From Hymenochaete sp. R1 (lineage: Eukaryota; Basidiomycota; Agaricomycetes; Hymenochaetales; Hymenochaetaceae), in contig JAFREE010000090.1 of the NCBI GenBank assembly GCA_019400425.1, positions 1-64,000 of the forward strand: a stretch of DNA of 64,000 bases. The letters run 5' to 3'. Under the pieces are notes generated by a model. It saw only the letters and a list, made by a program, of their open reading frames with translations, ran no database searches and was not told the DNA's origin. Below, piece after piece: positions 35,685 to 46,716 of the stretch (positions are counted from its first letter, which is position 1; the number at the start of each line of letters is the position of its first letter). A program made the position numbers and the translations under genes.

Positions 35685-36270
35685 CTATGTCACATACATA
35701 TCGAGCATCAGTCCGAGATAGTCAAATCTTCGTCTTGTGAAGACGTGTGTGATCATGATAGTGGCTTTCACAGAGTGTCCATCATGACTGATTGCAAATG
35801 CCACCGTAGCTACTGCGAAATAAGGCAGAGATATTACCACCTTTTCTGCTCCAAGGAAACCTTGTTTATCCGCATCTGAGAATGCTGCCTGGATAGATAC
35901 GTATTGACCCGCATTGTATTCGAACGACAAACAGGCACTAACAAGCGCAACATTATAAAGGATTTGTCCGTCAGCGACAGCATAATACGGATAGCAAATA
36001 GCAAATTAGTATACGTACCGTTTCTATTTCACTTGCCAAAGTCTCGAGAGATATCTGCTGCAAGTATGGTGGGTTGTTGGTGATGGCGACGACGGCGACA
36101 TCGTGGTCGAAAGACAAAAGGCTGCTGATAAGCTTTGTCATCTCGCGTCTCACCAAACGAACCATCATCCTTCCCTTCGCATGTCGGCTTTCCATACCTT
36201 TTCTTGTCCAGAAAGAAGGGCGAGCAGAGCAATCGACCGTACAATTCGCGACAGGGAAAAATATTTGCAA
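35685..36270 (-). CDS. Possible small gene or remnant in the duplicated spacer
   Basis: Two neighbouring minus-strand frames look protein-like. The upstream one (to about 35971) contains TKLISSLLSFDHDVAVVAI. The downstream one contains LYNVALVSACLSFEYNAG and KVVISLPYFAVATVAFAIS. A GTACGT donor sits between them, but no acceptor joins them in a consistent phase. The unit is repeated intact at 37570-38155. It could be a decayed gene. I do not recognise it. Confidence 0.25.
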
Positions 36271-36582
36271 TGGGACCGGAGGAAGCCAGGCTATGGGTCA
36301 ACCGGAGTTTGTGATACAATAAGAAATATAGATATAAATATAAACCGTATGCATGACAATGACAATGGTAAGAATGTAAGAATGCATGGTTAATATGAAT
36401 AGAACATATACGAGTAGAGGTATCAAAACGATGGCATGAATCAGCGAGTCATCATAGGTCTGAATAATGAAATTCCCTCTGAAAAAAGAATGCATGAATG
36501 GAATAAGGAGTTTATAATCCTTTTCTGTGAAATAAAGTGAAATTGACGAGGTCGAGAGCAGAAGAGTCGATAAAAATCAGGA

Positions 36583-36725
36583 TCAATTGTACATTAACTC
36601 GCCGTGCACCCTAGCATATGCCCTAGTAACACGACGGTTTGATGGGTTGGCTTCCTGCGCACGCGCGTATGCCCTCGTCACCGGTCGCCGATCCTCTTCT
36701 GGTGTCGCCATCGCTTGTCTCTTCG
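36583..36725 (-). pseudogene. Orphan 3' end of the Ser-rich protein gene
   Basis: Copy of the last codons (KRQAMATPEEDRRPVTRAYA and on to the stop) of the gene at 38468-40009, carried in unit 1 of the tandem duplication without its own start. Confidence 0.85.
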
Positions 36726-37433
36726 TAAGGTGTTCCCGTGTGGAGTCGTAATTGCGATACGTATACAAATAATCAGAAGTGTAGTCACTGTATCAATTTT
36801 AATAATAGTCGAAACCTTTCAAATGGGAGTAGAATCGTACCAGTGGTGAAGCTTAGTAAAATAATAGCAACTACCGGACCTAATCTGGATTCCTTTTCGA
36901 TCTCCCACGCCCTCCAAACGACGACAGCGTCCGTAATAACAAACTATAATTTTGCAGGTCAGAGGGAAGGCCATAACGATAGCTCTGAAAAACCTACATT
37001 AATGAGTATCAACGCACTGAAAATAGGTCTGAATTGTGGAGGTGCGTTTGTGGGGTTCTCAAGGTAAAGTACGTTCGCAACGTCATGGTAGAGTTCGTTA
37101 ACCCAAAAAAGTGTGCTCCAAGCAAACATAAAGGTAACTAGACCAAGCATTGACTTTCTTCTCCTCACTCTGGAACTCTTTCGTCTTCCGTGGACGGAAA
37201 AGTTCATTAGCGGATAGTAAGTACCGGTGAAGTGGTCGACGTACTGCAAGATGTATACAAATACTGGATAAGAAAAAAGAAAGACACCTGGATTTTGCGG
37301 GAGCGGAATTCCTGTTAGCAGGTGCTATTTCTCAGCGTAGATAAATTCTCAGACCATAGACGAGTGTCTGTATGATAGTTGAGATCATTTGGTATAGTTG
37401 TCTCTTCAGATCAACGAGTTTACAGTCCATCAT
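36678..37433 (-). pseudogene. Chimeric, truncated copy of 7TM gene b
   Basis: The 5' exons of 7TM gene b in unit 2 (start at 37433) run across the duplication junction at 36726/36725 into the tail of the Ser-rich gene. After IAITTPHGNTL the frame continues with about 15 codons (RRDKRWRHQKRIGDR), out of frame with the donor gene, and stops at 36678-36680. The helices after NTL are lost. The promoter region is an exact copy, so it may be transcribed (inference). Confidence 0.75.
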
Positions 37434-38610
37434 CAGATGCGTCGCCAAAAATTTCGGGTAGCTCTTGCAAGAGCTGAGCACGATAGCTACGGAAAGGAGA
37501 GGTGGGATTCAAATTGCCGTTGTCTTGTTGGAAATAACAGACGCTCACTTTATACGCTGGGTATAAAGGCTATGTCACATACATATCGAGCATCAGTCCG
37601 AGATAGTCAAATCTTCGTCTTGTGAAGACGTGTGTGATCATGATAGTGGCTTTCACAGAGTGTCCATCATGACTGATTGCAAATGCCACCGTAGCTACTG
37701 CGAAATAAGGCAGAGATATTACCACCTTTTCTGCTCCAAGGAAACCTTGTTTATCCGCATCTGAGAATGCTGCCTGGATAGATACGTATTGACCCGCATT
37801 GTATTCGAACGACAAACAGGCACTAACAAGCGCAACATTATAAAGGATTTGTCCGTCAGCGACAGCATAATACGGATAGCAAATAGCAAATTAGTATACG
37901 TACCGTTTCTATTTCACTTGCCAAAGTCTCGAGAGATATCTGCTGCAAGTATGGTGGGTTGTTGGTGATGGCGACGACGGCGACATCGTGGTCGAAAGAC
38001 AAAAGGCTGCTGATAAGCTTTGTCATCTCGCGTCTCACCAAACGAACCATCATCCTTCCCTTCGCATGTCGGCTTTCCATACCTTTTCTTGTCCAGAAAG
38101 AAGGGCGAGCAGAGCAATCGACCGTACAATTCGCGACAGGGAAAAATATTTGCAATGGGACCGGAGGAAGCCAGGCTATGGGTCAACCGGAGTTTGTGAT
38201 ACAATAAGAAATATAGATATAAATATAAACCGTATGCATGACAATGACAATGGTAAGAATGTAAGAATGCATGGTTAATATGAATAGAACATATACGAGT
38301 AGAGGTATCAAAACGATGGCATGAATCAGCGAGTCATCATAGGTCTGAATAATGAAATTCCCTCTGAAAAAAGAATGCATGAATGGAATAAGGAGTTTAT
38401 AATCCTTTTCTGTGAAATAAAGTGAAATTGACGAGGTCGAGAGCAGAAGAGTCGATAAAAATCAGGATCAATTGTACATTAACTCGCCGTGCACCCTAGC
38501 ATATGCCCTAGTAACACGACGGTTTGATGGGTTGGCTTCCTGCGCACGCGCGTATGCCCTCGTCACCGGTCGCCGATCCTCTTCTGGTGTCGCCATCGCT
38601 TGTCTCTTCG
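36726..38610. repeat. Tandem duplication, unit 2 (1,885 bp)
   Basis: Direct copy of 34841-36725. It merges at its right end into the intact Ser-rich gene (agctgg follows 38610). No microhomology of note at the junction. Near-zero divergence means a very recent event or an assembly artefact. Confidence 0.93.
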
Positions 38611-40009
38611 AGCTGGTCAGTTGCTCCATCGTCGGAGCTTCTGTCATCGAGGCATTATCCATTTCCACCTCCACGTCGTCCATTCCCCTCGCCTCCGCGT
38701 CTTCCTCGATCCTACTACCAAACGGAAACGGACTACTCTCCTTATATCCCGTCTCGAACAGACCTTTCCCTCTTGCGTAGTCCCTCTGCACGATCAGTTG
38801 TGCCTCTGCCAAGACCTGATTCGAAGGATCCATGAACGCCATTTCCTTAAAGCGTTCGCGATGGGCGTACCGAGCCGCCCGACGTCTCTTCTCGTTGCTG
38901 TGCCCTATATCGTTGGAACGAGCATTGGCAGAGTTGCTACTCTTGCCAGCTGGACTGGAGGTGAGGTCAATGGTACCAAAGGCACAGGTGTGGGCGGCTT
39001 CAGTCGTTGCATCTGAGAGGACCGAACTAGCGTCATCGTCCCCAACCTCGACAACACTCCCGTCGAAGTCATCTCGGTATAAGCTCAACCCTCCCTGCGT
39101 ACTGGCCCCAGACGATTGTTCGAGACCTCCGATGTCTGAAGAAGAAGCGTCGGTCGTTGGACCCAGGGACGGTCCAAAGCTGTTGAAGCTAGTGTGGAAA
39201 CACGGAAGATCCAGATCTTTATCGCATTCGCATTTCGACGGGTCTGCAAGACGGTTCGTTCTCGCTTCTACGTATTTCGGCAATGCGAACCTCTTTGCGC
39301 TGTTGTCCGATTCTGTCCCGAACTCGTACTCAGAGTCGTAGTCCGCTCGATACAGGACCTCAGTGGGTGTAAGCGCGGTGGAAGTCGATGTCGAGAAGCG
39401 AGCGAGACGCATTTGTAGAGGGGTTTGGTTAACGTTGAGGGAGTCCGCGATGGATTCGGAGTAAATAGATTTGGAAGTGGTCGTGGAGAAGAAAGAGCTG
39501 AAGTTTCGGACCAAGGGGTTGTTGTTCCTATTCGCGATCGTGGAACCATCGGCATCTGGGTTGTATCCCTCTTCATGCGGCGGCGTTGGAAGGGAAGAGA
39601 ATGACGCCCTCGAAGAATGAGATTGCAGTGAGCGCACGGGCGTTGAGCGATTACTACTTCCTATGAAGTCGATAGGGATCTCAACGGTAACTTCCGTCCC
39701 AGCCACACTTTCTCCATCGCTCATCTCAGAATCACCATCCATATCTACACTCGACTCCGAGTCCGACACCGACTTCACCGACGTGGGTGGTTGGCCAGAA
39801 GATTGGATGGATGGACGGTTATTCGTGAGATCGACGAAACGACGCTGGGAGTTGTTGCAGAGACCGGGGACATCGTAAAAGAACTTGAGGTGGTAGCCTC
39901 CTCCGGGACGCGGAGTGACTTGTACGAGCGCACCGTCTTTCGTCACTTCGTATTGTACATCTGGATCCATCATAGGGATTGTGGTGTCGTTCGTAAACAC
40001 AGAACCCAT
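38468..40009 (-). CDS. Ser-rich acidic protein of unknown function
   Basis: An intronless frame of about 513 residues from the ATG at 40009 (MGSVFTNDTTIPMMDPDVQY); in-frame codons continue upstream but no ATG is available there. Visible are a PRPGGGYHLKFFYDVPGLC block near the N-terminus, long Ser/Asp/Glu-rich disordered stretches, SSLPTPPHEEGYNPDAD, a basic patch EKRRRAARYAHRERFKEM, and at the very end two VTRAYAR repeats 18 residues apart. There is no signal peptide or membrane span. It could be nuclear (basic patch), but nothing proves it. Its 3' tail is partly duplicated at 36583-36725. Confidence 0.65.
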   Translation of the reverse strand: MGSVFTNDTTIPMMDPDVQYEVTKDGALVQVTPRPGGGYHLKFFYDVPGLCNNSQRRFVDLTNNRPSIQSSGQPPTSVKSVSDSESSVDMDGDSEMSDGESVAGTEVTVEIPIDFIGSSNRSTPVRSLQSHSSRASFSSLPTPPHEEGYNPDADGSTIANRNNNPLVRNFSSFFSTTTSKSIYSESIADSLNVNQTPLQMRLARFSTSTSTALTPTEVLYRADYDSEYEFGTESDNSAKRFALPKYVEARTNRLADPSKCECDKDLDLPCFHTSFNSFGPSLGPTTDASSSDIGGLEQSSGASTQGGLSLYRDDFDGSVVEVGDDDASSVLSDATTEAAHTCAFGTIDLTSSPAGKSSNSANARSNDIGHSNEKRRRAARYAHRERFKEMAFMDPSNQVLAEAQLIVQRDYARGKGLFETGYKESSPFPFGSRIEEDAEARGMDDVEVEMDNASMTEAPTMEQLTSSKRQAMATPEEDRRPVTRAYARAQEANPSNRRVTRAYARVHGELMYN

Positions 40010-42220
40010 GGATCTTCTGTCTATCTCGGTTTTCTGAAGCGATATTTTTGAGAAATCGTTAGAATTAAAAAAAAAGACTGAACAAGCTAGGAAACGCACT
40101 CTTTTTTTTAAAAAAAAAACTAAGGTCTACCTACAAAGTATGTTACAGCGAAGAGTTGATAGATGCCGAGGGGTCTTGAGAGGTTGGCCGCGAAAATCTT
40201 GAGGATGTAGAGGTGGTTGAAGAGAGAGGTGCGTTCGTAAGGTTGGAAACCCTTTATACCTTTAAGCGAAGGGTAGAGAGGATTACCACATCACAATGAG
40301 CCACAAATGATGACAACTCTTAGACCTGGTTCGAAAATCGTGTTATTAAACATAGCGAAGCCACAATGTGGTAGGCATTGGCTCTGCACGAACTCACTTA
40401 GACATCAAAGGCCCGAGCACTGGCACTATACGTGAACGACGATGGCCTTGAGGTCTGTAAAGTGGGATGGGATTTATTGCATAGGTCCTCATCGATTACT
40501 GCAATGTATAGGGTCCGACGTGGATAAATGCGAGCCACCGAGTGCGCGTGGTCGAGAATACAATGACTACTATTTTTACACGTGAGAGGTCTAGGCAGTG
40601 GATGGACCAATAATGGACATTACGCACGGTTCCTATTGTTAAGCCTGGTGCGAGGGGCCAAAGTCAAAGACAATCGAATATGCATTTGAGACAACAAATC
40701 GATGTTCCACGCGCAAATCCATTTTTGTAGCACAACTAGAAACGAAAAACATCAGTCAGTTTACAGGGCGGTTTAATACAACTGTCTCGCCTGTGGAACG
40801 TTCGCAGCCGAGCGAAAGAGTTCTTTGTGGACGTGTCGCTGGAAGATAATCAAACATAAGGTCAACATTATAGGGAAAATGGTCGAACGTAGTCCTCAGG
40901 AAGATAGATGCTAAATCAAGGCCGTCCATAAGTGATAATGATGATGATGAACACAAAAAATACCGGCAATTGATGCTTATTGAAGCTAACGATTGGCGCA
41001 GCAGCTCGAAGGTATTGGCGTACTCCCACCATTCACTTCAATCTCCACCACTACAACGGAACCACCAACATCAGGAAGAAGAGAATTGTGCACTGCCGCG
41101 ACGACGGATTTATGCACTGAACGAGAAATGTACCTGACAAAGGGAATGAATGAAGGAATGCAACAATGCAAAATGCTGATCACTCACCAAGCAAATACGA
41201 CAGTAACGACACCGTCATCCAACACCACTCCCACTGGCAGCTCTATCCTGTTTGACTCAACGGTGTATTCCACGGCCGATTGCGCGTATATTGACTGAGA
41301 TATCTCCATCGGTTGCTATATTAATAAACCCATTTTCAGCCCTTCAACGATCCCACTGAACAAAGCGATCCCCAAAGCGCGAGCTCACCTCTTGCCTCGC
41401 TCTAAGTCATCTCGAGCACTAAACATCCCAATACATCTCAAGCATGTTCAACCAAACAACTAAATTTGGGTCACAGAACCGACATAAAAGATGAAACTGT
41501 GTACCAGTAGACTCGGAAAGGTGAGAAGTCAGACTCACCCTGAAGTTCAAATACGCCTTTGGCAACTGGCCCTTGCCGGTCAGCTGTCGCTCTCAACATA
41601 GTTTCATGATTGTTATAGAGCTATAGAGCTATATCCAATCGCGAATACGACTAGAAATCTGTTGGCTTTAGGATTTTCTTTCCTTTGGCTGATGGTGAAG
41701 ATAGAAAGGAAGACGAGCAGACATCCGAGTCAAGATTTTACATTCAAACGCGCGTTTCGCATCCTTGTCCTCCTCCCTCCATCGAGTTTCAGACTCTACT
41801 TATAGTCTCAAATTAGTAGACTACAAAAAGCAGTCTTACTGTTTGCACGATCCATGACATTATGAAAAATTATCATACAGCAAGATTTGGGGTTGAAAAA
41901 GTCATTCTCGCCACGCTCATTGCAGTGTACTAGATTACTAAGGATACATTTTGTCCGAAGGAAACACAACACCGTCGGTCCGTACAAGACTGGCCTCTGC
42001 TCCGTTGACTGATTTTCTGGTGGCAAGCACCCCACGACCTCCGCTAACCTTATCTCCACGTACGGGCTTGGGTCCGCCTTGTCGAAATTCTCTCCCTACA
42101 ACATTAGCATCCTTGACATATGCCGTGCAAAGTTCGAAAAATCTGAGAGTGAAGTTATCGTTGTCGAGACACCTTCGTTGGACGGAAAGTCAAACATAGC
42201 CGATTATTGACGCAGAATCT
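40010..42220. other. Intergenic, no gene seen
   Basis: 2.2 kb without a supported gene. It holds an A/T homopolymer palindrome (T8 then A10, about 40101-40119). Frames near 40993-41298 and 41951-42199 lack a proper start or family signal. Confidence 0.45.
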
Positions 42221-45200
42221 CCATGTACTCTACGCGTAATCTACGGCTTGAAATTGTGCTGCTGCAATATGTTCGTGGATCGCATGCATTGTGGTGACTC
42301 AGATTAAGATTTACCGCTGACGTTGCTGCGCGGCATCAGCTTCTCCGGTGCCGTTGCCTTTACCATTTCCCTCGACCACGGACATGTCCTGCCAATCGAC
42401 CTCTACCTCACGCCCTCATCGTTGACATAAATTGCGTTATGTCCTCTTTGACTAAACGGACAAAGGACGAGATTGAGATATCGCGTGACAGAGATGTGAA
42501 GCTCAAGCGAATGGCTGGCCACATAGCCTGCGCAGAATGCCGGAGGTACGCCTACTCTCAGATGTACATGATTTATGCCTTGCTCAACTTTTGACGTCTA
42601 GGTTGAGGCTCGGCTGCGACAAAAAGGTTGGGCGTGAGCCAAATACATGCTGGCTGGTGGTTGAAATTTTGGCTTGTGATAGGTTCCTTGTTCGACTTGC
42701 GTGCGCCGAGGATGCAAACATCTCTGTCCTATCAGTGAGCCTTCTTTCCGTGACTGGTTCTCCAGTTTCTCAACGAATTGTACCAGATACTATGACTTCT
42801 TCGTCGAAAATAATTCAACCTATCAATAGCACTTCAAAATCTCGGGACCCTAAAGGAGCTTTGGCAGAATACAAGCTGGCCTCGATGAGCCAGAGAATCC
42901 GAGCACTCGAAGACGCTCTTCAAATCGAAAGCAACGAAGAGCATCCTCTACTCACTCCAGAGCTTTTGGCCATTAAGCAAGGATTCGATATTTCTCATAA
43001 TTCAGTCCTCAGGAAGCGTGGCGAGGACCATGAACGAACAGAACATAAGAAAGGTGGAACGTTAGCTATCAGCGCGAAGAAGGGTATGAGGTTCCTCGGT
43101 GGTACAGCGATAGAGGTGCGTTTTTCTTCTTGATTGAAAATTATTTCTGCTTAATCTCTTACATGGTACTTTTAGAGTGCTCTTTTACTGGTAGGTTTCA
43201 TTCATTATTCTACTCGTGTTATATCCATAGTCAGGTCTCATACGAAACAGGACATATTCAAAAGCGTCCCATTTGAACCCGAATCGGATCTAGAAGCCGT
43301 ACCGCTACCTGCAGAAATCTTGGACGCGAGCAAGCTGTTTCCTTTCTCCCCAGATACGCCATGCGACCCAGAAATCATGGAGTACTTCGCATTGCATCTG
43401 CCGAACTTCCATCGGGCAAAACAACTTGTAGACCAGTATTTTGTGTCAATCACGCGCTTCCGTTTCATAACTCCGGTCACCTACAAGGAAGCTACGAATG
43501 ACCTCTTGCCCCGTTTTTATCCGTCAAACGAGCCTCTGTGTTCGTCAGATTTGAACCCACACGATCTGCATGACATTGCAATTCTGTATGCCATTTTTGC
43601 ATCAGGGTGTGGGGGCGAGTTTGCAAAGCAGTCACTCGTATTGGAAGCCGAGGCCTATGTGCATTTGTGTCGTGCAGCGCTTTCATTGAGGAGTATTTTT
43701 GACCACGGAAGCCTGTCCTCGTGTTTAGCTGTGTGTATTCTTGCGTCGCAGGCGATGGCGGTCGGGCAGCAGAACTTCGAAGAGAAGTCTTGGAAGCTCA
43801 TGTGCTTAGGTTTCAACATAGCTCTAAGCGTTCGTGTTTCTTTCTTGTATCGCCATATCTCCAGCTTACAAATGTCTTCCAGATTGGTCTTCGTAAGCCA
43901 TCATAGGAGACCAGCTATGCAGCAATCTGATCCGCGCTTCCTTAAAGATCTTGACCCTTCTCGATGGCGTCTTGAGGACGAGACAGTTCAGCGACGGCGC
44001 AGGGTCTTCTGGGAGGTCGCTTCCGTTCTCTTCATTCCCGCATTGATACTATCCTGATACTTGACTGCCATATAGCTTAACATTGCAGACAAATGGAGGG
44101 TAAGGATTGGCTCATTCTGTATGATGATGTTACCGTAAAACTGATGTGCTCCAATAACCAGGCTCTTGCAAGTGGGAGGCCTGCATTCTTTGATTTGAAT
44201 GCTTCCGACTGTGACCTTCCCACGGACGATTTTTCTGTCACGCAGGACGACGGAACAGTGATCGAAAGCGGTGAATTCCAGACTTTCCGTCTTTTCCCCT
44301 CAGGGAGTGAACTGATGTAAATTTTTTGGCAGTGTACCACTGGCGTTATCGTTTTATTCGTGACTTCCTTTCTCATATGGTTGAGATGAACTGCTCTGTG
44401 AAAGAAGCAAGTTATTCCGAGATACTGAAGTTGGATCAAATGCTACGTGATTTCCCTCCGCACCCACAGGCATTCATCAACCGGTGGACTCCAAGTTTGG
44501 GCGATCCGAACAATCATAGGGGATGGCCTATCACCTTGCATCCCGCCCTCTCCGTATTTTGGAGAGAACATTGTTAGTTTGTATGGATTCTCACATATAG
44601 TCATCTCGCTCATACGTGATCAGCTATGCAGCACCTCCATCGAAATTATTTCGCCCATGTCATGCTAGACCCTGAGCATCGCGACCCGTTTCATAGCCCA
44701 TACACTTCTTCTTTCCTCGCAACGTATCGCAGCGCAAGCATGATTCTCAAATTGATAAGGCAGGGTCTGAAGGAGGTGCAGCAACAGTTCACGGCAAAGC
44801 TGAACGTGATGTGGAGTATCTCACTTTCTTGTGCGGTAATACAATGTCTTCGTTTTTTTTACTGAAGTGGATTTAACGTCAACATACTTAGATTATTATC
44901 GGCGTAGTTGCAGGTCATGGCCCGTCAATAAGTTTTGCTGACGTAGCCTTCGATGAACTTGAGAAGACGATACAGGTATTTGAATCCGCGAAAATGTATG
45001 ATGTTCCAAAGCACAGCCTTGTGAGTGACTTTCATTTATAGTGTACTGTCTTTTTTGAGAACATCTAAAGGCTCTGTTGTATCGGCTACGAGAGCGCGCC
45101 AAGAGAGTCTTCGATGAACCAAAATTATCTGCCTTGTCCGGGAATCCGCGTCCATTTTCGCCATCCCCCTTTTGCCACCCAAATGGCCCCAGTCTAAATT

Positions 45201-45537
45201 CTGATAGCGATCAAACCACCCACTCCAACCTGGGGTACAATGCAGGAAAGGCAGATGAGACTGCCGACGCCTTTCAAATACTTCTCGGTGCATTTCGACT
45301 GGAAATGAACGACGAGAACATTGTACTTGCGGATGAAGAGAAAGACGATCAGACCACTGTTCAGTGCTTTCCCCCCTTTACCTCATTCGCACCATTTGGA
45401 GAAATGCCTTTGACATCACTTGGTATCGTAGAAACTGAAAACGATTCCACGTATAGGGATGAAGAGAGTGGGATTGGAGAGATTCCGAATGAGATTAAGG
45501 AAGTACAAGTAGCAGCCGATGTTTGGTCCACATTTTA
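42221..45537 (+). repeat. Inverted duplication, right arm
   Basis: Reverse-orientation partner of about 2785-6036, covering the promoter and the transcription-factor gene. The block GGCTTGAAATTGTG at about 42246 marks the left side of clear similarity. Confidence 0.85.
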
Positions 45538-45556
45538 CATGAAAGACAAATTGTAG
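42439..45556 (+). CDS. Zn2Cys6 transcription factor with Fungal_trans domain (copy 2)
   Basis: Near-twin of the gene at 2731-5817. ATG at 42439 (MSSLTKRTKDEIEISRDRDV); the zinc cluster is CAECRR, LRLGCDKK and VPCSTCVRRGCKHLCP across introns, with all six cysteines kept. The middle-homology region has LFPFSPDTPC, LYAIFASGC, LGFNIALSV, DPSRWRLEDE and RRRRVFWEV; SGRPAFFDL comes later. The final exon ends MKDKL at 45556 and differs from copy 1 after about base 45537. Amino-acid changes are scattered (for example SIHRF to SITRFRF), so both copies seem to have been kept under constraint. Confidence 0.87.
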
Positions 45557-46716
45557 ATTGGACGGGAAAGGGCAGTTTTGCACATAAGCGATCGGATAGA
45601 CGAACTTTTTTTCTATTCCATGCCTTTTCGTTCTTTACTATGAGAATACAGGGGTCATTTGTATGGAGGGGCTCGCGATCCTGTATTTTTGACGTTCAAA
45701 CAGTAGTTATCGATTAATCATACCTTACTAACATTGAACCCCACTCAAATTTAACAACATCTTAAACTCCAGTCCAAGGTACCCTTAGGCTTACGGGAGC
45801 ATTGATGAGCGAGTTGAAGCTATTGAAACAAGCCGAAGTCCAAATAAGTGATGAAGATAATCTCTTCTATAAACATATTTCTTGGCTTTACTCGAGTAGT
45901 TCCAAGCTATAGGAATTACTCAGCAAAGCATAATCCGATACAACGTAGTGTACCATATAAACATCTAATTTGGGGTTGTCGGGAGCGTGAGTAAGCCAGC
46001 CTGCTATTCAGCAGCCAAAGACATCATCCGACTCTTTCAAGAACAAAAGCTGTAAAGCATTACAGCCTAACGCTTCTTCGGACCTAAGCTTTCGGATGCA
46101 CTAGCTCATGTAGATTTCGGAATCGCGTGAAGCAATCGAAGGCAAAAAGGTGCGAGCGATGCGTCAAGGTTTTCTGTGAGAAGTCGCATCCATTTCTGCA
46201 TCAATAAGCCGCACATGCCCTAGTGTATAGCATTCTGACACTCACTTTTCTATCGAGTGCTTTAATGGGCAAATTAATAGCACATTGAAGCAAGGCAAAT
46301 TATTTTGCGTAGCCATTATTCATTATACGGATTAGTTTTCATAGGAACGACGATGAACTGGTCTCGAGGCAGGTTAGATTGTCGCAGGATATTGACGATC
46401 CGGGAGCTTTTACAACCTCAATGTCGCTCCCGAACGGTGGCTGGATGTTGAGTGAATGGATGTCTATACAGTACTGCAGCCGTCATCGACAACAACAACA
46501 TGGACGTTGAGTGTTGAGTTTTAGGAAGGTGAGCGACGCGACGAACGCGGATCAGCTGGAGCATTGACCCCGAACGGCGCGATTCCTCCCCGCTGCTCAC
46601 CGTCGACGACGACGAATACGAGCAAGCAGAATCTCTGACGACTTCGATGCATTCATCAATTTTTTTGTCCTTCCTCTTAACCACCATCTTCCATCCTCTT
46701 GAAGCCCACCTGAACA
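45557..46716. other. Intergenic, no gene seen
   Basis: 1.15 kb between transcription-factor copy 2 and the Iml2/TTC39 gene. Holds the latter's promoter; no supported coding region. Confidence 0.45.

Larger units (their letters stand above)
34841..36725. repeat. Tandem duplication, unit 1 (1,885 bp)
   Basis: Begins TAAGGTGTTCCCG and ends GTCTCTTCG. It carries the 5' exons of 7TM gene b, a spacer with two open frames, and a copy of the last 140 or so bases of the Ser-rich gene at 38468-40009. Every open frame in it recurs at +1,885 bp with the same translation, and the stretches I compared base by base are identical. Confidence 0.93.

Noticed and set aside
38472..39341. Plus-strand frames opposite the Ser-rich gene
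   Set aside because: Shadows of the long minus-strand gene; no independent signals.
40320..40345. GGTTCGAAAATC resembling a tRNA T-loop
   Set aside because: No acceptor stem or other arms could be paired around it.
40993..41298. Thr-rich plus frame of about 100 codons
   Set aside because: It begins at TTG rather than ATG and shows no signal peptide or splice signals.
42537..42780. Continuous reading through the zinc-cluster region of transcription factor copy 2
   Set aside because: It only runs across two introns; correct splicing restores VPCSTCVRRGC and the full cysteine set.
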